NCBI GenBank assembly: GCA_023667845.1
Contig: JAMPIU010000050.1
Location: 62,001 to 126,000, forward strand
Direction: 5' to 3'
DNA from: Dehalobacter sp.
GTDB taxonomy: Bacteria; Bacillota; Desulfitobacteriia; Desulfitobacteriales; Syntrophobotulaceae
DNA: 64,000 bases
Made by a program: the position numbers and the translations under genes. The notes beneath the pieces are model-generated. The model saw nothing but the letters and a program-made list of their open reading frames with translations. It did not search any database and was not told the origin of the DNA. Positions 48,569 through 56,645 of the stretch are shown in pieces (position 1 is the first letter of the stretch; every line of letters starts with the position of its first letter).

Positions 48569-48921
48569 AAAACAATTAAGAAAACAATCAAGTGTAAATT
48601 TAGCACGAATAATGGTACATTTTGCTGCCTTCAGAGTATTAATCAAGAAATTTTAAGAATATGTTAAGAATATGTAATTAGAATGTAAAAATTGTGAAAA
48701 TAACAAATAGCCGGCGATGCTGAAATGACGGTACATAGCAAAGAATGCTGACAGAATCCAACGGTCATCTTAAAATTTTGTGGATAAAAATGTGGATATT
48801 GTGGATTAAGTTAAAAGAATGGGTTTTAAAAAAATATAAAATTTAAATTTTATGTCTAAACTTTTGATAAATATTTGAATGATCATTAAACTATTGTGAA
48901 ATAAAAAAGGAGGCCGTACCG
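48569..48921. other. AT-rich spacer with DnaA-box cluster before nadE
   Basis: 353 bases without a gene. TGTGGATAA (48779-48787, a perfect DnaA box), TGTGGATAT (48791-48799) and TGTGGATTA (48800-48808) lie in tandem in one orientation, followed by about 60 very AT-rich bases. The rest shows no terminator or clear promoter. Confidence 0.6.
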
Positions 48922-49695
48922 GTGTGGAGTACTGAAGAAATACTGGAACGCCAAAAGCAGGTTGTGGAATGGCTGCGCGAGAAAAACACTGAGGCAAATA
49001 CCAAAGGTTTGGTCTGCGGAATTTCCGGCGGTGTAGATTCTGCGGTGGTGGCAGCTTTATGCAAAAAAGCATTTCCTGATTACTGCCTTGGTGTGATCAT
49101 GCCATGCCAATCAAATCCTGCGGATCGCGAGGATGCCTATTTGATTGCAGAGACCCTTGGGATGGAAGTGATCGAGATTGATCTCGGGGAAGCGCATGCA
49201 GCCATTTATGACCAGATGAAGACCGCTTTAAAAGCTAATCAGACGCCTCTGAATATTCAGCAAGCAGGACAAGGGAACCTTAAAGCACGGCTCCGTATGT
49301 CTACGCTGTATACGGTAGCCAATATCAGGGAGTATCTGGTTGTCGGGACAGACAATGCCCCTGAGAGCTATACCGGATATTTTACGAAATATGGGGATGG
49401 CGGCGTGGACCTCCTGCCGATCAGCTCACTTACCAAGACGGAAGTAAGAGCCTGGGCAAGGGCACTGGGCCTGCCGGAAAAAATAGCTTCCAGAACACCG
49501 ACTGCTGGTCTTTGGCAGGGACAGACCGATGAGGGAGAGATGGGTTTTTCCTATGATCTTATCGATAAATATCTTTTGGGAGAAAAGATTCCTGACGATG
49601 TTGTCGCCAAAATCGAAAGACTGCATAAAATGAGTGAGCATAAACGGCAATTGCCCCCAACCATCGAATTAGAAAAACCGGAGAGGTTGGATTAG
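48922..49695 (+). CDS. nadE: NAD synthetase, ammonia-dependent type
   Basis: A 257-residue enzyme amidating nicotinate adenine dinucleotide. The ATP pyrophosphatase loop is ISGGVDSAVVAAL; LVVGTDNAPESYTGYFTKYGDG and PTAGLWQGQTDEGEMG are NadE signatures. There is no glutaminase domain, so ammonia is the likely donor. GTG at 48922 follows AAGGAGG by 8 bases. Its stop abuts the next ATG. Confidence 0.95.
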   Translation: MWSTEEILERQKQVVEWLREKNTEANTKGLVCGISGGVDSAVVAALCKKAFPDYCLGVIMPCQSNPADREDAYLIAETLGMEVIEIDLGEAHAAIYDQMKTALKANQTPLNIQQAGQGNLKARLRMSTLYTVANIREYLVVGTDNAPESYTGYFTKYGDGGVDLLPISSLTKTEVRAWARALGLPEKIASRTPTAGLWQGQTDEGEMGFSYDLIDKYLLGEKIPDDVVAKIERLHKMSEHKRQLPPTIELEKPERLD

Positions 49696-50274
49696 ATGAA
49701 ACTACGGATCGGATTAGATATAGACGGCGTCGTCGCGGACAGTTTTCCTGTGTTCACAGAAGAACTCAACAGGCAATACGGCAAAAATATTATGGAAATT
49801 GACAATGATGATATGTCGAAAATCTACGACGTTGACTGGAATGAACTTGACACCTTTTTTGACAAAAATATGGAAGTTCTCTTCTCAACACCGGAGCCGG
49901 TCAAAGGGTCAGTCGAGAGCATCGTTTCCTTAACAGAAGCAGGGCATGAAATCATTTATGTGACAGCCAGAAAGCCGGGAGCTGAGGAACTAATCACAAA
50001 AAAATGGCTTGAAGAAAAACAAATCCCCCCGGGTGAAAAGATATTCACAGGGGGGCTTAGCAAGACCATTGCGGTCAAGGAACACGGTATTGATGTGTTC
50101 GTCGATGACTTTATTTCCAATTCAGTGGAGATCGTTTCCATGGGCATTCCGGTGCTACTGATGGATGCGCCTTATAACCGCGGAAATCTTCCGGAAGGTG
50201 TCATCCGCTGTTATGACTGGAATGACGTTGTATGTCATATTGAGCAATTCAGCAGGAACGGTATTCGCCGGTGA
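49696..50274 (+). CDS. HAD-superfamily nucleotidase-like protein (NT5C-like)
   Basis: A 192-residue HAD hydrolase. DxD nucleophile motif is GLDIDGVVADSFP; motif II is YVTARKPGAEE and the acidic motif is FVDDFISNS. The arrangement matches putative 5'-nucleotidases. It starts on the base after the nadE stop, so a link to nucleotide or NAD turnover is plausible but inferred. Confidence 0.8.
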   Translation: MKLRIGLDIDGVVADSFPVFTEELNRQYGKNIMEIDNDDMSKIYDVDWNELDTFFDKNMEVLFSTPEPVKGSVESIVSLTEAGHEIIYVTARKPGAEELITKKWLEEKQIPPGEKIFTGGLSKTIAVKEHGIDVFVDDFISNSVEIVSMGIPVLLMDAPYNRGNLPEGVIRCYDWNDVVCHIEQFSRNGIRR

Positions 50275-50332
50275 AGAATATTTTTTTACTTAACGCGCGT
50301 GCCATATCTATGCAAGTTTACGAATAATAAGA

Positions 50333-51100
50333 TCAAATCTTGAAGAACAGGTATTCCTCGTAAGTGAGATGCTGTTCATAGAGTTTCGTGGCCAGGTCTT
50401 GTCCGATATAGCGAAGATGCCAAGGTTCGTAGGTATATTCCGTCAGGTATTCTTTGCCCTTCGGGTAGCGGATGATAAAACCGAAACGATGAGCGTTATC
50501 TTTCAGCCAGACATATTCGTCCGTATCTCCAAATGTCTCTTCCAGACCGAAGTTAACGCTCTGGCAGGATACATCCATTGCCAGGCCGGTTTGGTGTTCA
50601 CTTTCACCGGGTCTCGCACTGATTTGGTTGGCTTTTTCCTCGGTTCCGTACCGCCGGGTAAAACTCGCAAATAAATCCTGCTGCGTTTGATAGGAGCGGT
50701 AGCCTGATACACCATAAAGTATTACACCATTTTCTTTCGCAGCAGAAAATAATTCCTCGAGCTTCGCAGCAGCTTCCTGACGCAGCATTCTTTTCTCAGC
50801 TTTTTCCTCAAAAGTAAAAGAAATGTTGACTTCAACCAGATCCGGTGGAACATAATCGGAGGGAAGCTGATTTTGTTTATTCACTAAAACAGCGATGCTG
50901 GCAACATCGTGATAATTTATCGCCTCCTTACTCGCAGCGCCGATTCTTAGCATAAAGGTATCAATCGGAACGTTTTCTGCGGATGTTTGCGAACCCTGAG
51001 AATCAGGGGAAGCATCAGGAATGCTCATTTGAATACAACCGCTTATGAAAAAAATCCCAAATAGAATGACAAGCAAAGAAAAAATCAACTTATTTTTCAT
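50333..51100 (-). CDS. D,D-carboxypeptidase lipoprotein (VanY/LdcB-like, M15B)
   Basis: A 255-residue lipoprotein (lipobox FISGC, Cys near residue 22). The peptidase domain has the zinc motif SEHQTGLAMDVS and YEPWHLRYIG with the catalytic Glu and His ligand. It removes terminal D-alanine, or processes muropeptides, outside the membrane. GGAGAAA precedes the ATG. Confidence 0.92.
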   Translation of the reverse strand: MKNKLIFSLLVILFGIFFISGCIQMSIPDASPDSQGSQTSAENVPIDTFMLRIGAASKEAINYHDVASIAVLVNKQNQLPSDYVPPDLVEVNISFTFEEKAEKRMLRQEAAAKLEELFSAAKENGVILYGVSGYRSYQTQQDLFASFTRRYGTEEKANQISARPGESEHQTGLAMDVSCQSVNFGLEETFGDTDEYVWLKDNAHRFGFIIRYPKGKEYLTEYTYEPWHLRYIGQDLATKLYEQHLTYEEYLFFKI

Positions 51101-51152
51101 CGGTTTCTCCTGTATGAATCATTGAAGTTACTCAGCGGTCAGGAAACAGCGC

Positions 51153-52508
51153 TCAAGAGACCAAGTTTTGCCCTACTTTGTAAATATCACCCGCTCCGAG
51201 CGTAATAACGAGATCGCCTTCTTCCAGGGTTTGGTCAAGATAAGAACTGATTTCGTCAAGCGTTGGAAAATAACGGGTGGTAATTCCTTTTTCTTTCATC
51301 AAGTCGGCAAGTTTTGCTGAAGAGATCGGGTTGACTCCGGCTTTTTTTTCGCGCGCCGAGGAAAAAATTTCTGCCAGCAAAACCTCATCGGCATCCTGAA
51401 AGGCCTGAGAAAACTCATAAAAAAGTTTTTCAGTCCGGCTGAAGGTATGAGGCTGAAATACTGCCCGGATTCTTCTGTCGGGGTAGGAAAGCCTTGCTCC
51501 GTCCAGGGTCGTTTGGATTTCTGTCGGGTGATGGGCATAATCGTCAACAATAACTGCCCCGTGTTTTGTGCCAAGACGTTCGAATCTTCTTTTGGTACCA
51601 TTAAAGCCGCTCAGCGCCTGAAGCACGGTATCCAACGATATTCCGAGCCGAGAAGTCAGGGCTATGGCAGCTAGGGCATCCAGAATGTTATGTTTTCCTG
51701 AAACAGTCAAATGCAGCTTACCTATATTTTTTTTATTCATCATCACATCGAAACAGCTTCCGTCATTATCGAAAACAACGTTTGCAGCGCTGACATCAGC
51801 ATCGGCCGAGAAACCAAAAGTTGTAACCGTTGCTCTGGTCTTAATCCTATCTATATTCGGATCGTCATGCCAGATAATCAGATTACCCTCAGCAGGCAGC
51901 TTGCAGGCGAGTTCGGAAAAAGCGCAGACCACATCATCCAAATCCTTAAAATAATCGGGATGATCCAGTTCCATATTGGTAATAATCAGGTGCTCGGGAG
52001 AGTAATTTAAGAAGTGCCTCCGGTATTCGCAGGATTCGGCTAAAAAGAGTTCTCCCTGACCGGCATGGGCGTTGCCGCCAATACAGGGCACGTCGCTGCC
52101 TACGACAATCGTAGGGTCCAAACCTGCATCAAGCAGGATTTTTCCAGCCATGGCAGTTGTCGTAGTCTTGCCGTGAGTCCCAGTTACACAGACTCCTTTT
52201 TTCTTGGACATCAGTTTGCTCAGAAATTGAGGGTAAGTCAGTACCGGTATGTTAAGCTCTTTGGCCCGGCTAATCTCAGGGTGACTGTCGCAGTAAGCGG
52301 CAGAGGTGACAACCAAATCAGCGCCGACAACATTCTCTGGGTCAAAGTTCAGGACCTCAATGCCTGCCTTCTCTAATACAACGTCTGTAAAAAATCTTTG
52401 CGGCACATCGGATCCGGTAATCACGGCATCTTCTATCAACGGTGTAATCTGGGCAAGGGCGCTCATCCCGGTTCCTTTTATGCCAACAAAATGAATATGT
52501 AATTGCAA
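51153..52508 (-). CDS. murC: UDP-N-acetylmuramate--L-alanine ligase
   Basis: A 451-residue Mur ligase adding L-alanine to UDP-MurNAc. Seen are HFVGIKGTGMSALAQ, the P-loop VTGTHGKTTTTAMAG and VDDYAHHPTEI, which point to MurC rather than MurD/E/F or Mpl. The start is TTG at 52508 (MQLHIHFVG), 9 bases after AAGGAA; the longer frame to 52592 has no ribosome binding site. It stands alone, away from a dcw cluster. Confidence 0.92.
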   Translation of the reverse strand: MQLHIHFVGIKGTGMSALAQITPLIEDAVITGSDVPQRFFTDVVLEKAGIEVLNFDPENVVGADLVVTSAAYCDSHPEISRAKELNIPVLTYPQFLSKLMSKKKGVCVTGTHGKTTTTAMAGKILLDAGLDPTIVVGSDVPCIGGNAHAGQGELFLAESCEYRRHFLNYSPEHLIITNMELDHPDYFKDLDDVVCAFSELACKLPAEGNLIIWHDDPNIDRIKTRATVTTFGFSADADVSAANVVFDNDGSCFDVMMNKKNIGKLHLTVSGKHNILDALAAIALTSRLGISLDTVLQALSGFNGTKRRFERLGTKHGAVIVDDYAHHPTEIQTTLDGARLSYPDRRIRAVFQPHTFSRTEKLFYEFSQAFQDADEVLLAEIFSSAREKKAGVNPISSAKLADLMKEKGITTRYFPTLDEISSYLDQTLEEGDLVITLGAGDIYKVGQNLVS

Positions 52509-52789
52509 TGTGCATCTTTCCTTCCGGTATTCTATTCCTATTACATTATACCCAAATATCTTGAAAAAGGTATCTGTCAATACGTAAATCAAAGATATTC
52601 TTCCTGAAAACAGTTAACATGAGAATTAGAGCTGTTCAGCCTTCCAACAATGCCATTAACCTCAAATCGGTAGGGAAAAGCCGCATTTAATATTATAATA
52701 CAAATACGACTAAAATATAAGATTTATACGCATTTTACAGCTTAGTCTATAACTGCAATGTTTTGTCACAAGAAGGGAGGAAAAACGCA

Positions 52790-53155
52790 ATGTCCGGATA
52801 TGCAGCACTACCTGACTTTGAAATCTTAAATGGCCGGGAGCTTGACGGTCTTATCGTTAATGATAAATTTGTAAGTTATTACCAAGTAGAGTCTGCTCTT
52901 TATAATTATCCCAAAGTGTTCGAAGCAGGTGTCATCGTTAACAGCCAGGATGGTGAAAGCGTGATCCTCAAAGTATATCTTGCGCTCGAAGATTCTTTTT
53001 CGGCGAAGGAAGAAAGAGAACAATACTGCTCGGCGGTAGAACAGTACATCAGAAACAGTTTTTCATTTAAAATGCCCATCCGGGTTTTAATTCGTGAAAA
53101 ACTACCAATGACCAGATCTGGGAAAATCCTACGCTCTGTTCTTCGCGATTATTAA
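52790..53155 (+). CDS. Stand-alone acyl-CoA synthetase C-terminal domain protein
   Basis: A 121-residue protein that matches only the AMP-binding C-terminal subdomain of the acyl-CoA synthetase family: it starts at the hinge (EILNGRELDGLIV, compare GRxDD), continues with VESALYNYPKVFEAGVIV, and ends with TRSGKILRSVLRDY, which contains the lysine that catalyses adenylation. The large N-terminal domain is absent on either side. AAGGGAGG lies 9 bases upstream, so this is a planned start, not a remnant. Function unknown. Confidence 0.85.
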   Translation: MSGYAALPDFEILNGRELDGLIVNDKFVSYYQVESALYNYPKVFEAGVIVNSQDGESVILKVYLALEDSFSAKEEREQYCSAVEQYIRNSFSFKMPIRVLIREKLPMTRSGKILRSVLRDY

Positions 53156-53188
53156 GATAAAATATTTATAATTGAACCAAATTTAAAC

Positions 53189-53219
53189 CAAAAAAAGACC
53201 TTCTTATAAATTGAAGGTC
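53189..53219 (-). terminator. Terminator for the MFS gene
   Basis: On the minus strand GACCTTC and GAAGGTC enclose 9 bases and are followed by a run of T. It lies about 390 bases beyond the MFS stop, so the transcript would include the structured region at 53454-53550. Confidence 0.65.
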
Positions 53220-53453
53220 AAAAAATGAGACTAAATGAGTAAAACGAAGACAATATAATAATAATCATAAAATACACAAAAATCAATAAATAATATAACC
53301 AGATTATCCATCTTAAACCATAATACCGACGAAATTGTGGTTTGATTTATAACTGGAAAAAATTAATATTTTGATTTAAATAAAACAATCGAGAATCAAC
53401 AAATCAAAATCAACCTGCGAATATTATTGTCTGAAGCTGCAAAAGATAGTATT

Positions 53454-53550
53454 GGGAAAAGGGAAATACCGTAAGGTAAATAACCTTTTTCGAAGGCTAT
53501 CCGCCCTGTAGCGGAAACAGATACCCGGTCAGTTAAGCTACCGGGTATCT
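53454..53550 (+). ncRNA. Candidate structured RNA of unknown class
   Basis: Three consecutive hairpins are visible on the plus strand. The first has an outer stem (GGAAAAGG with CCTTTTTC), an A-rich internal loop and an inner stem TACC-GTAA-GGTA capped by a GNRA tetraloop. The second is CCGC-CCTGTA-GCGG. The third is GATACCCGGT with ACCGGGTATC around ten bases. The rest of the 454-base gap between convergent genes is AT-rich and empty. I do not recognise a riboswitch class. Confidence 0.45.
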
Positions 53551-53609
53551 TCATGATCACCATGTACGGCCTAATGCCGCAGTGTCATGGATAACAAGGA
53601 GCACAAACT

Positions 53610-55025
53610 TTATGCCTGATTATTATTGACGTGGATTTTACCGCGGGAGAAAGAGAAGAAAATACCAACAGCACAAAGGCAGGCTGAGATCAGAAAAGCA
53701 AGGCGAATACTCTGTATAAATTGCGGATAGTTTTCAGGGGTAATCTGGTTTTTGCCGACAAATATGGAAATCAGCAGCGTAGCTGTAGCCATACTCAGCA
53801 TCTGACCGAGAACCCTCATCACAGATACTGAGGCGGAGGCAATCCCGTAATAATGCTTATCTACGGAACTCATGACTGCATTGGTATTGGGAGAAGAGAA
53901 TAAGGCAAATCCAATACCCAGCACCATCAAAGCAGCGATGATCAGGAACAGAGAAGTATGCGGGCCGATAAAGGAAAGAAGAAACAAGCCTGCGGCTGTT
54001 CCAGCCATGCCCAAAGAGGCAATATTGGCAGGTTCTTTTTTATCGGAAATACGTCCGGCCAAAGGGGAAATTAAAGACTGGATAATAGGTTGGATGATCA
54101 GGATGATTCCGGCATGTTCTGAAGACATACCCTGGACGTACTGCAGATATAGACTCAGAAGAAAAGTTACGGAGTACGATCCAGCATAATTGATCAATGC
54201 TGCGACGTTGGAAAAAGCAAAAACCCGGTTATCCTGAAAAAGCCTGATTTCTAACACGGGATTCGGGACCTTGAGCTGGCGTTTCACAAAGAAAACAAAA
54301 CAAACAATGCTGAAGAGGATCAGGATAATCCCGAGAATATCGGGTAAAATGCTCGAACCATAGATAAGCGCAATCAGGGTAACGGCGAAGATCATACTGC
54401 CTGGAATATCCAGTTTATCATTTTTGGCATCGGCCCAATCGCTCTTGACATATGTAATCGTTAAAACCGTGATCAGGACCCCCAAAGGAACCAATACCAA
54501 AAAAATGCTTCTCCAGCCCCAATACTCGGTTAAGAATCCGCCTAGAAAAGGCCCGACAGCAAGTCCTACATATATGGCTGAAACATTAAAGCCCAGGGCT
54601 TTGCCGCGTTCCTGTGGTGGAAAGACCGAGGTGATCAGCGCCATTCCCGCAGTTGCGATCATCGATGCACTAATTCCCTGCAGGACTCTCATCACGATTA
54701 ATAGTTCAATATTTGGGACAAAACCTGAGATTAACGTAAATGCAGTAAATGAAATTATCCCCCATTTATAAAGCCTGGTCCGGCCAAGGATGTCGGCGAG
54801 TTTGCCGATAGGAAGAAGAAACACAGCCGAAGACAACAGGAAAGATGTCGCAATCCAGCTTAAAACGACAGCATCTGCTGCAAATTCCTTTTGAATTGCA
54901 GGCAGCGCGATATTGATCGATGAAATCATAAATGGAGTCAGAAAAGAACCTGCGGTTGCCATAAACAAAAGGGTGCGCTTAACCGTTTTGCTGTCATCGT
55001 GGGTGTGGTCATGACGTTCGTTCAT
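53610..55025 (-). CDS. MFS drug exporter, DHA2 (EmrB/QacA) family
   Basis: A 471-residue transporter with 14 membrane segments predicted. Motif A appears as GKLADILGRTRLYKWG, and motif C-like GLAVGPFLGGFLTEYWGWRSIF. It opens with a His/Asp-rich cytoplasmic stretch (MNERHDHTHDD). ATG at 55025 is 7 bases after AAAAGGAG; the frame extends further but without a ribosome binding site. Proton-driven efflux is likely, substrate unknown. Confidence 0.93.
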   Translation of the reverse strand: MNERHDHTHDDSKTVKRTLLFMATAGSFLTPFMISSINIALPAIQKEFAADAVVLSWIATSFLLSSAVFLLPIGKLADILGRTRLYKWGIISFTAFTLISGFVPNIELLIVMRVLQGISASMIATAGMALITSVFPPQERGKALGFNVSAIYVGLAVGPFLGGFLTEYWGWRSIFLVLVPLGVLITVLTITYVKSDWADAKNDKLDIPGSMIFAVTLIALIYGSSILPDILGIILILFSIVCFVFFVKRQLKVPNPVLEIRLFQDNRVFAFSNVAALINYAGSYSVTFLLSLYLQYVQGMSSEHAGIILIIQPIIQSLISPLAGRISDKKEPANIASLGMAGTAAGLFLLSFIGPHTSLFLIIAALMVLGIGFALFSSPNTNAVMSSVDKHYYGIASASVSVMRVLGQMLSMATATLLISIFVGKNQITPENYPQFIQSIRLAFLISACLCAVGIFFSFSRGKIHVNNNQA

Positions 55026-55197
55026 AAATACTCCTTTTTGGTACATTTTTTGACCCTTGTTCCTTTTATTAAAACAAAAACACAAGTCCTAAATTATTAT
55101 AAATGATTGTTTCTAAATCGTAAATTAATGTTTTGATGTATAAATTTTACATTTTAACGACATCCTATTAATAATTAACTTTTTAAGGAGGTTGTAC

Positions 55198-55431
55198 ATG
55201 AATATCTGGCAGAAGATTGCCCTTGCAATTATTATCATCGGGGCCATTAACTGGGGAATGATTGGCTTTTTCCAATTTGATCTTGTCAATGCCCTCCTCG
55301 GGGGGATCAGTCCGCTCCCTCCGAGAATCGTCTATGCGCTGGTCGGACTCAGCGGCCTGTATTGCATCACACTCTTATTCGTACCGAATCGCGAATATGA
55401 GAGAGAAGGACGGATCCAGCATAATCCTTAA
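55198..55431 (+). CDS. DUF378 small membrane protein (YuzA-like)
   Basis: A 77-residue protein with two membrane helices (IALAIIIIGAINWGMIGFF and IVYALVGLSGLYCITLLF). The GAINWGMIGFFQFDLV motif is typical of DUF378. ATG 55198 lies six bases after AAGGAGG. Function unknown. Confidence 0.9.
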   Translation: MNIWQKIALAIIIIGAINWGMIGFFQFDLVNALLGGISPLPPRIVYALVGLSGLYCITLLFVPNREYEREGRIQHNP

Positions 55432-55457
55432 CGAGTCGGCAAAATTACTTAATAAGT

Positions 55458-55504
55458 CCGACAGGAAAAAGGAACCGAGTATCTCGGTTCCTTTTTCCTG
55501 TCGG
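55458..55504. terminator. Bidirectional terminator with 22-base stem
   Basis: A perfect 22-base stem (55458-55479 with 55483-55504) and a three-base loop (TAT), containing internal A and T runs. It separates the convergent DUF378 and PrsW-like genes. Confidence 0.85.
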
Positions 55505-55552
55505 GTTTTAGTCTGCATTTACAATGGTGACAGGACATAGGTGTACAGTCTT

Positions 55553-56326
55553 TTATTCAGCAGGTTGTCGGGCGGGAATTTTTTGGTATTTTTCCCTTGA
55601 TTCTTTGTAATACCTGTTAAGTTTCCTAAGATTAACCGTCCACAGGTAAATGATATACGGTAAAAACAGCGTAAGCAGAATCGGAATTTCCGACATCAGA
55701 ATAAAGTCAAAAAAACCGTGAAGCAGGATAGGAACATATAAGGATTTTCTGAGGTAAGCTCTTTCAAGATGAGGATGATTGGAGAACTTTGCCAGGGAAA
55801 GGTAGTATCCCATCGTCACACCAAGCAGCACGTGGGTCGGCACTGAGAATATTCCTCTGGAAAGGCCTACATACGGGTTGGCTGAAAAGTTTACAAGGAC
55901 ATACATGATGTTCTCGACTGTTGCGAAGCCAAGCGCGGCAAATACGGCATAGACAATTCCGTCTAGTTTTTCATCAAACGCCGGATTCCGATAGACTGTC
56001 CGCAGGACGACTGCCCTTTTGAAAAATTCTTCGGTCAATCCCGCAACGACAAAGGCATTGAAAAAAGCTGCCGCTACCCCGGTAAAGATGTTCACGGATG
56101 TCAGAAATTTTTCAAACAGCACGATCGGGATGACTGCCAGCGCTCCCAGGATAAAAACTTTTATAAGAAGATACAAAGGCTCTTTATCGAAACGGTCGGT
56201 ATAATAGACTGCCAGGGCTAGAGCAATGACCGGAGTAAGTGCAATTACCAATATTCGCAGATCTAATAGCAAAAAGACCACATCCTTTTTTGTAAGTTTA
56301 TCTCCTGTGAAGTACATCTTCAACAT
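55553..56326 (-). CDS. prsW: PrsW-family intramembrane metalloprotease
   Basis: A protein of up to 257 residues with seven or eight membrane helices. Active-site motifs are GLTEEFFKR (EExxK), FSVPTHVLLG and LLHGFFDFIL, as in PrsW, which cleaves an anti-sigma factor in Bacillus. The start is uncertain: the ATG at 56326 has no clear ribosome binding site, and a TTG about 17 codons in has AAAGGA upstream. No anti-sigma gene is adjacent. Confidence 0.85.
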   Translation of the reverse strand: MLKMYFTGDKLTKKDVVFLLLDLRILVIALTPVIALALAVYYTDRFDKEPLYLLIKVFILGALAVIPIVLFEKFLTSVNIFTGVAAAFFNAFVVAGLTEEFFKRAVVLRTVYRNPAFDEKLDGIVYAVFAALGFATVENIMYVLVNFSANPYVGLSRGIFSVPTHVLLGVTMGYYLSLAKFSNHPHLERAYLRKSLYVPILLHGFFDFILMSEIPILLTLFLPYIIYLWTVNLRKLNRYYKESREKYQKIPARQPAE

Positions 56327-56426
56327 GTAAGCAGCCTGAATATGTTAAATTTTATTATTTGCAGCCGGAGCATTAAACATTCCTTATAAATTTTCTCATT
56401 TTCCCACATTTTTGATTATTTTACCC

Positions 56427-56455
56427 TTAACAAATTATTTTTCTTATGTTATACT
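56427..56455 (+). promoter_or_regulatory. Promoter of the tRNA-Thr gene
   Basis: TTAACA (56427-56432) and TATACT (56450-56455) with a 17-base spacer, 26 bases upstream of the tRNA. Confidence 0.65.
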
Positions 56456-56481
56456 GTTAAAGCTTATGGGTTACCAAACAT

Positions 56482-56556
56482 GCCGATGTGGCTCAGGGGT
56501 AGAGCAGCTCACTCGTAATGAGCAGGTCGTCGGTTCGATTCCGACCATCGGCTCCA
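56482..56556 (+). tRNA. tRNA-Thr, anticodon CGT
   Basis: A complete cloverleaf. The acceptor stem pairs GCCGATG with CATCGGC, followed by T and an encoded CCA. The anticodon stem GCTCA/TGAGC holds loop CTCGTAA, giving anticodon CGT (codon ACG). The T arm is GTCGG-TTCGATT-CCGAC. An integrase gene points at its 3' end, so the 3' part probably serves as the attachment site. Confidence 0.95.
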
Positions 56557-56567
56557 CAAGAAACATA

Positions 56568-56600
56568 GACACCGCAAGGGTTTGCGGTGTCTTTTGCTTT
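56568..56600 (+). terminator. Terminator after tRNA-Thr
   Basis: GACACCGCAA and TTGCGGTGTC enclose GGGT and are followed by TTTTGCTTTT. Confidence 0.85.
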
Positions 56601-56609
56601 TATATTTTC

Positions 56610-56645
56610 TTCTGCAATCACTTAACTTCTGCAACTCTTCTGCAA
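56610..56645. repeat. Three TTCTGCAA direct repeats at the integrase 3' end
   Basis: TTCTGCAA occurs at 56610, 56627 and 56638 in the same orientation. They lie between the tRNA and the integrase coding end, where arm-type integrase sites are found in many tRNA-integrated elements. The last repeats also encode the integrase C-terminus. Confidence 0.5.

Noticed and set aside
48779-48840. Chromosome origin (oriC)
   Set aside because: Only three DnaA boxes, with no dnaA, dnaN, rpmH or gidA nearby; better described as a DnaA-box cluster.
53454-53550. Cyclic-di-GMP (GEMM) riboswitch
   Set aside because: A GNRA hairpin is present, but the conserved GACGCAAAGCC-like core is missing and no gene follows on that strand.
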